From Planococcus wigleyi (lineage in GTDB: Bacteria > Bacillota > Bacilli > Bacillales_A > Planococcaceae), in assembly GCF_014836985.1 (NCBI RefSeq), contig NZ_JACSPU010000002.1, positions 248,001 through 312,000 on the forward strand: a stretch of 64,000 bases of DNA, written 5' to 3'. The position numbers and the translations under genes were made by a program. Under the pieces are notes generated by a model. The model was given only the letters and a program-made list of their open reading frames with translations, searched no databases and was not told where the DNA came from. The stretch's first letter is position 1. Each line of letters opens with the position of its first letter. Shown piece by piece: positions 22,988 to 31,049 of this stretch.

Positions 22988-22995
22988 TGCGTACT
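22988..22995 (+). promoter_or_regulatory. zwf-side TGCGTACT half-site
   Basis: Inverted counterpart of the site at 22690-22697 on the hxlA side, about 95 bases before zwf. Shared-regulator function is inferred only from the repeat. Confidence 0.3.
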
Positions 22996-23088
22996 ATCAT
23001 AAAAGTAGGCAAGTCCTTATACTGAAACCTGTTGCGATAATCAGATAGGTGTGAAAGCCATGGCTGATAAAGTGGGAGGATTCAATAT

Positions 23089-24606
23089 ATGGACAACGAG
23101 AGTCAGACAGAAGGATTCGATTTAAAAGATGCATCAGTTGAATTCCAAAACGAATGGTCAATGGAAGGCATGACTTTTGTTTTGTTCGGCGCCACAGGAG
23201 ATTTAGCTCAACGAAAACTGTTTCCTGCGCTTTATAATTTATATCTGGATGAGAAATTACCGGAAACGATGTCGATCATAGGGTTGGGCAGAAGGAATTA
23301 TTCAGATAAGGTATTTCAAGAAAAAGTGGAACAAGCACTCTATGCGTACTCCCGCAGAACCGTTCAAAGCGGATCTTTGCCGGATTTCTTAAAGAAATTC
23401 CGGTATTGCATATTCGATGCAACGGAAAAAGAAGCTTATCGCCAATTGCACGAACTTGTTGAAAAAAGAGAAAATGAACTGGACATTCCACAAAACCGGC
23501 TGTTTTATCTGTCTGTGGCACCGCGCCTGATCGATGTGATTGCTTCCGGCCTTTATACAAGCGGAATTACGCAAGGCAAAGGATGGAAACGCCTCATTGT
23601 CGAAAAACCATTTGGACGAAACTTGGAAACGGCAAGAGCATTAAATCAGAATTTGAGAAAAGTGTTCAACGAAGATGAAATCTACAGAATTGACCACTAT
23701 CTTGGCAAGCCGATGGTTCAGAATCTGAGAACCCTGGTTTTAGCGAATCCGGTCTTGGGATCGCTGCTGAATCATGAAGAAATTTCAAATGTCCAAATTA
23801 CGGCAAGCGAAACAGTAGGAGTGGAAAGCCGGGCTGATTATTACGATCAGGCAGGAGCTGTACGCGATATGGTCCAGAACCACCTTCTGCAATTGGTGAT
23901 GATGACCGCCATTCACTTGCCGGACAGCCTCACGGGAAATAACAGCGGCATTAAAAAGACCGACATCATAGAATCTCTTCAACCGATCTTGAAGGAACAT
24001 GCACACCGCACCATCGTCCGTGGGCAATACGAACCTGGAGAGATTGAAGGGGCGCCAGTTGCTGGATACAGGGAAGAGCCAGGAGTCGATGAGCTGTCGA
24101 AGAACGACACTTATTTTGCCGCACGAATCGCCATCGATCACCCGTCGTGGAAAGGAATCCCTTTTTATATACGAACAGGCAAGCGAATGAATGCAAAGTC
24201 CACACAAATCGTCATCGAGTTTGAGAACAAGGCGATGGATACAAGGGGGCTGCAGGGAACCTCGCCCAATTTGGTGATGCTTGAAATCAGTCCGAATGAA
24301 AGCATTTCGCTGCGCATAAATTTAAAAGATGCTTCTAATAATCGCTTCAATCCTGTTTGGACCAGTTTGTCCAGCAATTCAAAAGACCAGCCGGAAGCAT
24401 ATGAGTTGCTGCTGTATGACGCATTGCGCGGCAACTCGACATTTTTTGCTGACTGGCAAGAAGTGGAGTTGTCATGGAACTGGATTCAACCGGTATTGGA
24501 AGCGTTCAACGAAGATTTGCTGCCTTTGCATTTCTATCCCGCAGGTTCAAGGGGACCGATAGTTGCGAATGAATTATTGACGGCCGATCAATATAAGTGG
24601 TGGTAA
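23089..24606 (+). CDS. zwf: Glucose-6-phosphate 1-dehydrogenase
   Basis: Zwf oxidises glucose 6-phosphate to 6-phosphogluconolactone with NADP+, feeding the oxidative pentose phosphate pathway. The 505-residue protein has FVLFGATGDLAQRKLFPALY at the nucleotide site, IVEKPFGRNLETA and the active-site RIDHYLGK. It carries an N-terminal extension of about 25 residues before the usual start, but GGGAGGA before ATG 23089 supports this start. Facing hxlAB, it fits a dissimilatory cycle in which formaldehyde carbon fixed to fructose 6-phosphate is oxidised back to ribulose 5-phosphate and CO2. Confidence 0.96.
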   Translation: MDNESQTEGFDLKDASVEFQNEWSMEGMTFVLFGATGDLAQRKLFPALYNLYLDEKLPETMSIIGLGRRNYSDKVFQEKVEQALYAYSRRTVQSGSLPDFLKKFRYCIFDATEKEAYRQLHELVEKRENELDIPQNRLFYLSVAPRLIDVIASGLYTSGITQGKGWKRLIVEKPFGRNLETARALNQNLRKVFNEDEIYRIDHYLGKPMVQNLRTLVLANPVLGSLLNHEEISNVQITASETVGVESRADYYDQAGAVRDMVQNHLLQLVMMTAIHLPDSLTGNNSGIKKTDIIESLQPILKEHAHRTIVRGQYEPGEIEGAPVAGYREEPGVDELSKNDTYFAARIAIDHPSWKGIPFYIRTGKRMNAKSTQIVIEFENKAMDTRGLQGTSPNLVMLEISPNESISLRINLKDASNNRFNPVWTSLSSNSKDQPEAYELLLYDALRGNSTFFADWQEVELSWNWIQPVLEAFNEDLLPLHFYPAGSRGPIVANELLTADQYKWW

Positions 24607-24752
24607 GAAAAATCGCTGCACTGCTGGCGTTTGGCGGAATATTCAAGCAATTGGTTTGAAACCGAGAGTTATTTGTCTTATGATAAAGAGGCATCAAGGA
24701 GTGAAAGTTCACAGAGCTAAGGCAGCATCACAAATTGAGGAGGAATTTATCC

Positions 24753-25316
24753 ATGACGAAGATCGGTATCATCACAGGAAGCACACGCCCGGGACGCAAT
24801 AGCGTACAGGTTGCGGAATGGGTCAAAAGCATTGCGGACAAACGCGGGGACGCTGAATACGAAATCGTGGATCTGAAGGAATATAATCTGCCGATGTACG
24901 CAGAGCCGATTTCGGCAGCCTACAGCCAGGATTACCAGACCCCTGAAGCGATTCCGTGGTCTAAAAAAATTGCGGAGCTTGATGGTTATGTTTTCATTTG
25001 CCCCGAGTACAATCACGGTGTGACATCGGCCTTGAAAAATGCCATCGATTATCTTTACGTGGAATGGAACAACAAAGCGGCAGGCATCGTCAGCTACGGC
25101 TCGTCAGGTGGAGTACGGGCAGCCGAAGCCCTCCGTATTATCATGGCTGAACTGCAAGTGGCTACAGTCAGAGCGCATCCCGCGATGTCCCTGTTCACGG
25201 ATTTCGTCAATATGAACGAATTCAAACCGGCGGATGTCCACGAAGGTTCGGTCACGACGCTGCTCGATCAGGTCAATGCCTGGACGAATGCGTTTGAACC
25301 TCTTCGGAATAAGTAA
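24753..25316 (+). CDS. NADPH-dependent FMN reductase family protein
   Basis: The 187-residue flavodoxin-like protein has the FMN phosphate loop ITGSTRPGRNSVQVAEWV and the family motif PEYNHGVTSALKNAIDYLY, with WNNKAAGIVSYGSSGG. Members reduce free FMN, quinones, azo dyes or chromate. ATG 24753 follows GAGGAGGA; an in-frame ATG further upstream lacks a site. A close paralogue lies at 29441-29983. No MhqR-like box is visible upstream of this copy, so the two are probably controlled differently. Confidence 0.88.
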   Translation: MTKIGIITGSTRPGRNSVQVAEWVKSIADKRGDAEYEIVDLKEYNLPMYAEPISAAYSQDYQTPEAIPWSKKIAELDGYVFICPEYNHGVTSALKNAIDYLYVEWNNKAAGIVSYGSSGGVRAAEALRIIMAELQVATVRAHPAMSLFTDFVNMNEFKPADVHEGSVTTLLDQVNAWTNAFEPLRNK

Positions 25317-25344
25317 ATCGATAACCTATTATAAAAGATGACAG

Positions 25345-25378
25345 AGAGCGATCCGGAACATGCGGATCGCTCTTTTTT
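25345..25378 (+). terminator. Terminator after the FMN reductase
   Basis: AGAGCGATCCG and CGGATCGCTCT form a perfect 11-bp stem around GAACATG, followed by a six-T run. Confidence 0.9.
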
Positions 25379-25430
25379 GATGAATGATAGCAGGAATGCT
25401 TGAACACCGATTAGTGGAACATCCGGCAAG

Positions 25431-25490
25431 TTGACAAAAAGTTTTGTAAGGAGTATATTTGGTTTAATCAATATTCAAATAATCAGATAT
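25431..25490 (+). promoter_or_regulatory. Sigma-A promoter of sulP with possible ArsR operator
   Basis: TTGACA (25431-25436), 17-base spacer, TATATT (25454-25459) is a near-consensus promoter. Downstream, ATATTCAAATAATCAGATAT (25471-25490) resembles the AT-rich sites bound by ArsR/SmtB-type repressors and would block the start region. The operator call is tentative. Confidence 0.65.
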
Positions 25491-25520
25491 ACTATAAAAG
25501 GAGAAAAGAAGGTCTTTCAT

Positions 25521-27281
25521 ATGGAAAAAAAGTCGATGTTTACTGGAAGGTACGCGGGCTATTCATTCCAAAGCTTTAAAAAAGACCTTTTATCGGGCCT
25601 TGTAGTGGGGGTAATAGCAATTCCATTAGGGATGGCTTTTGCCATCGCTTCCGGAGTGAATCCGGAATACGGGATCTACACCACCATCATTGCCGGAATT
25701 TTGATATCGCTGTTCGGTGGATCGAAATTTCAAATCGGCGGACCTACCGGAGCCTTTATCCCGGTGCTATTTGCCATCGTCATTGCCTACGGCTACGAAA
25801 GCCTGCTGCTGGCAGGCTTTATGGCCGGCATCATCCTGCTCTTCATGGGAATCTTTAAACTGGGTTCGTTGATCCAATACATCCCCCGACCAGTCACAAT
25901 CGGCTTCACCTCAGGGATTGCCGTCATTATTTTCGTCGGGCAGATTGCAAACTTCCTGGGATTGACCGATGTGAAAAAGCATGAATCGTTTCTGGCAAAC
26001 GCAAAAGAAATCTTCCTGCACATTGGTACGATTAACGTCAACAGCGTTATAATTGCCGCTGTTTGCCTTGCGACTATGCTGGTGACACCTAAATTTATCC
26101 CGAAAGTTCCAGGTCCTTTAATCGGTTTACTCGTTTCCACGGTAGTAGCGAGTGTTTTTTTTGCAGGTGAAATGGCTACGATCGGTTCGACTTTCGGGGA
26201 AATCTCAAACTCCCTCCCAAAATTTCAGTTTCCAGAAATCACTTTCGAACGGATTCAGCTGCTGATCGGCCCCGCTTTCGTCATTGCCATGTTGGGCGGA
26301 ATCGAATCCTTACTGTCCGCTGTCGTTGCAGATGGCATGAGCGGCAGCAAACACAACAGCAACCGGGAGCTGGTAGGACAAGGAATCGCGAATATGGTCA
26401 CTCCTTTATTCGGGGGAATTCCCGCTACCGGTGCCATCGCCCGGACAGCCACCAATATCAAAAATGGGGCCGTTTCTCCTTTTTCTGGTGTCATCCATGG
26501 CGTGGTTGTTCTGCTGGTTCTCTTGCTTTTTGCCCCTTATGCTTCAGTAATTCCACTCGCCAGCATGGCGCCTGTACTGATGATTGTTGCCTGGAATATG
26601 AGTGAAAGACATACATTCATCGATCTTCTGAAAATGAAAACCGCGGATTCCCTGGTTTTGGCTGCCACTTTTTTATTGACTGTTTTTGTCAGTCTGACCG
26701 TCGCTGTTCAAGTCGGGTTATTATTCGCTGTCATTTTGTTCACCAAGCAAATGAGCGAACTGTTGGTCACAGCCAAAGCGTTGCCGGACCCGAACCATAA
26801 AGACGAAAAAATGGCGACCCATATGGTGACGGATATCCACGATTGTCCGCAGATCAGCATCTATAATGTGGAAGGGCCGCTCTTTTTCGGTTCTGCCCAA
26901 GCTTTCGAACAATCCATTATGAATACGATCAACTACAAGCCCAATGTGCTGATGCTCAGAATGGGAAAAGTGCCTTATATGGATACAACCGGCGAATCCT
27001 ATTTATCGAGCATCATCAAAGATTTTTCAAAACACGGAACAGTTGTGATCTCCGGCATGAAACCGCATCCCATTAGTGTAATGAAAAAAACAGGGTTGTA
27101 TGGCTATACTGGAGAAGAGCATTTCTTTGAACATACCGGCGAAGCCATCGACTTTTCATTAAACAAGCTCGACAGAAACAAATGTCTGGGCTGCCAACAT
27201 TTTGCCTTTAAGGAATGTACGGCTCTTTCGGCTGGATTGGAGTTCCGCAAACCGGAAACAGCAGGGGTGAAGAAAACTTGA
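25521..27281 (+). CDS. SulP-family anion transporter with STAS domain
   Basis: The 586-residue protein has 10-14 membrane helices with the SulP motifs (GVIAIPLGMAFAIASGVNPEYG near the N-terminus; a GGPTGAFIPV region) and a C-terminal STAS domain (residues about 440-560; YNVEGPLFFGSAQAFE). SulP proteins move sulfate, bicarbonate or dicarboxylates. The extreme C-terminus adds a Cys cluster, NKCLGCQHFAFKECTAL, which is not part of STAS and could sense metal or redox state. ATG 25521 has AAAGGAG upstream. The ArsR-type gene follows, 28 bases later, in the same operon. Confidence 0.9.
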   Translation: MEKKSMFTGRYAGYSFQSFKKDLLSGLVVGVIAIPLGMAFAIASGVNPEYGIYTTIIAGILISLFGGSKFQIGGPTGAFIPVLFAIVIAYGYESLLLAGFMAGIILLFMGIFKLGSLIQYIPRPVTIGFTSGIAVIIFVGQIANFLGLTDVKKHESFLANAKEIFLHIGTINVNSVIIAAVCLATMLVTPKFIPKVPGPLIGLLVSTVVASVFFAGEMATIGSTFGEISNSLPKFQFPEITFERIQLLIGPAFVIAMLGGIESLLSAVVADGMSGSKHNSNRELVGQGIANMVTPLFGGIPATGAIARTATNIKNGAVSPFSGVIHGVVVLLVLLLFAPYASVIPLASMAPVLMIVAWNMSERHTFIDLLKMKTADSLVLAATFLLTVFVSLTVAVQVGLLFAVILFTKQMSELLVTAKALPDPNHKDEKMATHMVTDIHDCPQISIYNVEGPLFFGSAQAFEQSIMNTINYKPNVLMLRMGKVPYMDTTGESYLSSIIKDFSKHGTVVISGMKPHPISVMKKTGLYGYTGEEHFFEHTGEAIDFSLNKLDRNKCLGCQHFAFKECTALSAGLEFRKPETAGVKKT

Positions 27282-27309
27282 AATAGCTATAGAAAGGAAG
27301 GGATAGAAT

Positions 27310-27648
27310 TTGGACATGGAAATGCAGCAGTTTAAATCTGAGTTTTTTAAAGCACTGGCACACCCGCTTCGCATTCGGATTCTGGAGATTTTAGCCGAAG
27401 GGGCTAAAAGTGTCAATGAAATCCAACAACTCGCGGAAAGCGAAGGCTCGACCGTCTCGCAGCAGTTGACCGTCTTAAGGTCGAAGAACATCGTCACAGG
27501 CAGCAAAGAAGGAAACCGGGTCATTTATTCATTGCGGGATCCGATGATCATCGAATTATTGGATGTGGCGAAGAAAATTTTCAACAACCAGCTATCGGAA
27601 ACCATTACCATATTGGACCGGCTCAATTACACAGATAAAGCAGAATGA
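27310..27648 (+). CDS. ArsR-family transcriptional regulator
   Basis: The 112-residue winged HTH begins at TTG 27310, best spaced from AAAGGAAGG; ATG 27316 is the alternative. Its sequence shows FFKALAHPLRIRILEILAEG, the helix ESEGSTVSQQLTVLRSKNIV and the wing GNRVIYSLRDP. No Cys occurs in the protein, so it lacks the usual arsenic or cadmium thiol site. It likely senses another signal and represses the sulP-arsR operon. Pairing with SulP is recurrent in Bacillales as far as I recall, but I cannot cite a specific case. Confidence 0.85.
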   Translation: MDMEMQQFKSEFFKALAHPLRIRILEILAEGAKSVNEIQQLAESEGSTVSQQLTVLRSKNIVTGSKEGNRVIYSLRDPMIIELLDVAKKIFNNQLSETITILDRLNYTDKAE

Positions 27649-27685
27649 AAAAAGAGAACAGAGAGGCTTTTAGTAAGCCACCGAT

Positions 27686-27724
27686 AAAAAGGAAGTGGGG
27701 AGAGCGTGCCCATTTCCTTTTTTT
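27686..27724 (+). terminator. Terminator after the sulP-arsR operon
   Basis: AAGGAAGTGGG pairs with CCCATTTCCTT with one mismatch around a 9-base loop, followed by a seven-T run. Confidence 0.85.
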
Positions 27725-27827
27725 ATATGGAGTAAAAAGCGGAAATGTAGGTATAGATGTTTGTTCACAGAGCAAAAAAGATAATTCAGCTCAAATGATT
27801 GACTCCCCCAAATACACATGTTATGAT

Positions 27828-27845
27828 TATCTCGAATTAAAGATA
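27828..27845 (+). promoter_or_regulatory. MhqR-like box upstream of mhqR
   Basis: TATCTCGAATTAAAGATA matches the TATCTCGAATTCGAGATA-type MhqR operator at 16 of 18 positions, lies 30 bases before the mhqR start and fits autoregulation. Confidence 0.65.
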
Positions 27846-27875
27846 TATTAATTAAGAGTAAATGAGGTGAAACGC

Positions 27876-28310
27876 ATGAATATGCCAAATCTCAATTTGA
27901 AAGCATTGACTGTACTCGTTCGAGCCGCTGACGCTCTTCATGAATTGATCAAAAAGGACGTTGCACAATACGGTTTGAACCCGACTGAATTCTCGGTATT
28001 GGAATTGCTTTACCACCGGGGCAGACAACCGATTCAACTGATCGGCAAAAAAGTGTTGATTGCCAGCAGCAGCATCACGTACGTCATCGATAAACTGGAA
28101 ACAAAACAATACGTCGTCCGGCAGGCGTGTCCGGAAGACCGGCGCGTGACATTTGCGGAATTGACCGATCGGGGCCGGCAATTGATGGATGAGATTTTTC
28201 CGAAGCACGAACAAGTGATCAATCAGGCATTTGAGGGTATGGAACAGCAGGAAATGGAAGAGATGATTGAGGCGGTCAAAAAGATCGGCTACCAATCACA
28301 GCGTGTTTAA
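27876..28310 (+). CDS. mhqR: MarR-family repressor, MhqR-like
   Basis: The 144-residue winged HTH starts at ATG 27876, since the upstream GTG at 27867 lies in the GAGGTGA ribosome site. Motifs: YGLNPTEFSVLELLYHRGRQ, the recognition helix region SSSITYVIDKLETKQYVVR and the wing CPEDRRVTFAELTDRGRQL. MhqR represses quinone and hydroquinone detoxification genes and responds to methylhydroquinone. Here MhqR-like boxes precede both this gene and the ring-cleavage dioxygenase gene downstream, which strongly supports the assignment. Confidence 0.82.
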   Translation: MNMPNLNLKALTVLVRAADALHELIKKDVAQYGLNPTEFSVLELLYHRGRQPIQLIGKKVLIASSSITYVIDKLETKQYVVRQACPEDRRVTFAELTDRGRQLMDEIFPKHEQVINQAFEGMEQQEMEEMIEAVKKIGYQSQRV

Positions 28311-28325
28311 ATTTTTTTAATCCTA

Positions 28326-28343
28326 TATCTCGAAATCGAGATA
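28326..28343 (+). promoter_or_regulatory. MhqR-like box upstream of the dioxygenase
   Basis: TATCTCGAAATCGAGATA is an 8-bp perfect inverted repeat with a 2-base centre, differing from the Bacillus subtilis MhqR consensus only in the centre. It lies 35 bases before the dioxygenase start. Confidence 0.8.
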
Positions 28344-28377
28344 ATGACAATACTTACACAACGAGGAGAGATTTATT

Positions 28378-29361
28378 ATGAACGAATTAAAAGGAATCCA
28401 CCACGTAACCGCCATCACCAGCAGTGCAGAAAAGAACTACGAATTTTTCACCTACGTCCTGGGCATGCGTCTGGTCAAGAAAACTGTGAACCAGGACGAT
28501 ATCCAGACCTATCATTTATTCTTTGCCGATGACAAAGGTTCGGCCGGAACGGATATGACCTTCTTTGATTTCCCGAACATCCCGAAAGGCACTCACGGCA
28601 CGAATGAAATCTACAAAACGGCTTTCCGCGTACCGACCGACGAAGCATTGGCTTACTGGATTAAACGCTTTGATAAATACGACGTGAAACACAAAGGCAT
28701 CCAAGAGGTATTCGGCAAGAAAACCATTTCCTTCGTCGATTTCGATGACCAGCAATACATGCTGGTGTCGGATGAGCACAATGAAGGCGTGGCATCCGGA
28801 ACACCGTGGCAGAACGGCCCGGTTCCGCTGGAGTTCGCCATCACCGGACTCGGCCCGATCCATATCCGCATTGCGGAATTCGATTATTTCAAGGAAGTAT
28901 TGGAAAAAGCCATGCTGATGCGCCAAGTCGCAAAAGAAGGTTCCTTCTATTTATTCGAAGTAGGCGAAGGCGGAAACGGTGCGCAGGTGATCGTCGAGCA
29001 CAACAAATTGCTTCCGCAGGGGCAGCAGGGCTTCGGCACCGTCCATCATGCCGCATTCCGTGTAGCCGATACCAGCGTCTTGCAGGAATGGATCGACCGT
29101 ATGCAAAATCTTGGCTTCAATACATCCGGCTATGTCGACCGTTTCTTCTTCGAGTCGCTGTATGTACGTGTAGCACAAGGCATCCTGTTCGAATGGGCTA
29201 CAGACGGACCAGGCTTCATGGGCGATGAGCCTTACGAAACCTTAGGGGAAAACTTATCCTTGCCGCCATTTTTGGAACCGAAACGCGACCAGATCGAGAA
29301 ACTGGTCCGTCCGATTGATACCGTACGAAGCAAGCGCACCATCGAAAAAGAATATCTGTAA
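28378..29361 (+). CDS. mhqO: Ring-cleaving dioxygenase, MhqA/MhqO type
   Basis: The 327-residue protein belongs to the glyoxalase/bleomycin-resistance (vicinal oxygen chelate) dioxygenases that open hydroquinone rings. It starts with GIHHVTAITSSAEKNYEFFT, has the second-half motif GTVHHAAFRVADTSVLQEWI with metal-ligand His, and near the end YVRVAQGILFEWATDGPGF with the ligand Glu. GAGGAGAG precedes the ATG. It is followed by an FMN reductase gene, and the MhqR-like box upstream makes it part of a quinone-stress operon. MhqA, MhqE and MhqO are close paralogues, so the letter is uncertain. Confidence 0.85.
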   Translation: MNELKGIHHVTAITSSAEKNYEFFTYVLGMRLVKKTVNQDDIQTYHLFFADDKGSAGTDMTFFDFPNIPKGTHGTNEIYKTAFRVPTDEALAYWIKRFDKYDVKHKGIQEVFGKKTISFVDFDDQQYMLVSDEHNEGVASGTPWQNGPVPLEFAITGLGPIHIRIAEFDYFKEVLEKAMLMRQVAKEGSFYLFEVGEGGNGAQVIVEHNKLLPQGQQGFGTVHHAAFRVADTSVLQEWIDRMQNLGFNTSGYVDRFFFESLYVRVAQGILFEWATDGPGFMGDEPYETLGENLSLPPFLEPKRDQIEKLVRPIDTVRSKRTIEKEYL

Positions 29362-29440
29362 AAAGGGGAAAATAAACTTGAGCATTTTCAGTAAATTATT
29401 CGGCAAACAACAAACAGAACAACAACAGGAGGAAACGACA

Positions 29441-29983
29441 ATGGAAAAATTGAACATCGGCATCATCTTAGGATCAACAAGAGAAGGGCGCTTAAGCCCA
29501 CAGGTAGGGAACTGGGTCAAAGAATTGGCAGACAAACGCGGAGACGCGAACTATACAATCATCGACATCGCTGACTATAAATTGCCGCTTTTAGGCGAAA
29601 ACGGCGGAGACGCATCAGGCGCAGCAGCATGGTCTGAAGCAGTCGCGAAACAAGACGGCTTTGTCTTCATCGCACAGGAATACAACCACTCGATCACGGG
29701 ATCGCTGAAGAACGCACTCGATTACCTGCGTGTGGAATGGAACAACAAAGCGGCAGGCATCGTATCCTACGGTTCAGTCGGCGGCGCACGCGCTGCAGAA
29801 CACTTGCGGGGCATCTTGGGTGAATTGTCCGTAGCGGATGTACGCGTCCATCCGGCATTGTCCCTGTTCACGGATTTCGAAAACGGAGCCGAACTGAAAG
29901 CAGCGCCGGTCCAAGCAGATTCAGTAAACCAAATGCTTGATCAGGTCATCCCATGGTCAACAGCGTTGAAAACCATCCGCTAG
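29441..29983 (+). CDS. NADPH-dependent FMN/quinone reductase
   Basis: The 180-residue flavodoxin-like protein has ILGSTREGRLSPQVGNWV at the FMN loop and EYNHSITGSLKNALDYLRVE with WNNKAAGIVSYGSVGG, closely matching the paralogue at 24753. I chose ATG 29441 with AACAGGAGGA upstream; a TTG at 29379 with AAAAGGGG ahead would add a 20-residue Gln-rich N-terminal extension and cannot be ruled out. Downstream of the dioxygenase and its MhqR box, it probably reduces quinones as part of the same detoxification operon. Confidence 0.85.
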   Translation: MEKLNIGIILGSTREGRLSPQVGNWVKELADKRGDANYTIIDIADYKLPLLGENGGDASGAAAWSEAVAKQDGFVFIAQEYNHSITGSLKNALDYLRVEWNNKAAGIVSYGSVGGARAAEHLRGILGELSVADVRVHPALSLFTDFENGAELKAAPVQADSVNQMLDQVIPWSTALKTIR

Positions 29984-29993
29984 TTTTTTTAAC

Positions 29994-30279
29994 TATATAA
30001 GTTGAAGTAATAATGCAACATAGTCGATATTCCGCAAAACAGCTGCGAAGACATTAGCCGTAGCTTGCGAGGAGAATGTCTTTGCGACGTAGTGCGCAGC
30101 ACGAAGGAGCACGGTTTTAAAAGCTACGCTATGGAGACGGGTATGGTCTTCGCTGTTTTGCTCCATATCTTTAGAGATTTCTCTCAACGCCGGCGCGGCC
30201 GCTGATTGGCGGGAGCTTTGTTCATAGTGCCAAAGCATTTTATATGCTATTTCTCTAGTTCTCTAGTTCAACTTATATA
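29994..30279. mobile_element. MITE-like element with 13-bp terminal inverted repeats
   Basis: TATATAAGTTGAA (29994-30006) and TTCAACTTATATA (30267-30279) are perfect terminal inverted repeats bounding 286 bases. Inside are nested inverted repeats: GCAAAACAGC-GAAGAC (30034-30052) with GTCTTCGCTGTTTTGC (about 30146-30161), CGTAGCTT (30059-30066) with AAGCTACG (30121-30128), and GACATT/AATGTC. It encodes no transposase; the 81-aa minus frame inside looks fortuitous. It is inserted between a gene and that gene's terminator. Confidence 0.65.
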
Positions 30280-30283
30280 ATCA

Positions 30284-30321
30284 CAGAATGTGCAGGAATA
30301 CCCGCACATTCTGTTTTTTTT
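30284..30321 (+). terminator. Terminator stranded beyond the MITE-like element
   Basis: CAGAATGTGC and GCACATTCTG form a perfect 10-bp stem followed by eight T residues. It would normally end the dioxygenase-reductase operon. Confidence 0.85.
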
Positions 30322-30426
30322 CGCTACAATGGAGAAATAGAGGGAATGGAATAGATGAATAGCTTATCGTATTCTTTCACATGCTTATTCATACAAGACA
30401 TCCCGCCAGCAAAGGAGCAGATAAAC

Positions 30427-31032
30427 ATGATTTCAATTGATCCGGAACAAAACAAGGAACGCGACAATTACAAGCTGTTGGTCGGTTCGATCATCCCGCG
30501 GCCCATCGCCTTCGTCACCACACAGTCAGAAGAGGGCGTCGTCAATGGCGCACCGTTCAGTTATTTCAACATCGTCTCCTCCAATCCGCCGATGGTTTCT
30601 GTATCGATTCAGCGGCCAACAGGCGAGTGGAAAGACACGGCACGCAATATTTACGGAAACGGTGAATTTGTGGTGCATATCGTGGACCGGGACAACGTCG
30701 GGAAAATCAATGAAACCGCCGCTTCTTTGCCGCCTTCGGAAAGTGAAGTGGACATGGCGGGGCTGACAAAAGTGCCGAGCACTAGAGTATCGGTGCCGGG
30801 CGTCAAGGAATCAAAAATCCGTATGGAATGCCGTTTGGTGCAGTCTGTCCCGTTTGGCGGCGACGGTCCGGGCAGTGATTTGTTCATCGGTGAAATCGTC
30901 CAGTTCCATGTGGACGAAGCCATTTATGAAAATGGCCGCATCGATCCAAGAGGACTGGATGCCGTCAGCCGTTTAGCCGGATCCAGTTATGCAGCGATGG
31001 GTGAAATTTTTTCATTGGATCGGCCGAAATAG
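30427..31032 (+). CDS. Flavin reductase domain protein (FMN-binding split barrel)
   Basis: The 201-residue protein has the flavin-reductase-like (DIM6/NTAB) layout: NYKLLVGSIIPRPIAFVTTQ at the N-terminus, the NGAPFSYFNIVSSNPPMVSVS FMN-binding stretch, and RIDPRGLDAVSRLAGSSYA at the C-terminus. Such proteins reduce or bind FMN for partner monooxygenases or act on flavin directly. ATG 30427 has AAAGGAG upstream; the longer frame has no site. The next gene follows after 17 bases and may be co-transcribed. Confidence 0.87.
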   Translation: MISIDPEQNKERDNYKLLVGSIIPRPIAFVTTQSEEGVVNGAPFSYFNIVSSNPPMVSVSIQRPTGEWKDTARNIYGNGEFVVHIVDRDNVGKINETAASLPPSESEVDMAGLTKVPSTRVSVPGVKESKIRMECRLVQSVPFGGDGPGSDLFIGEIVQFHVDEAIYENGRIDPRGLDAVSRLAGSSYAAMGEIFSLDRPK

Positions 31033-31049
31033 AAAACGGGGTGAAACAG

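Noticed and set aside
27645-27851. 68-aa frame between the arsR-type gene and mhqR
   Set aside because: It crosses a strong terminator and the MhqR-like box and has no ribosome site.
29993-30238. 81-aa minus-strand frame inside the MITE-like element
   Set aside because: The frame runs through the element's hairpins and ends in its terminal repeat; no ribosome binding site and no family.
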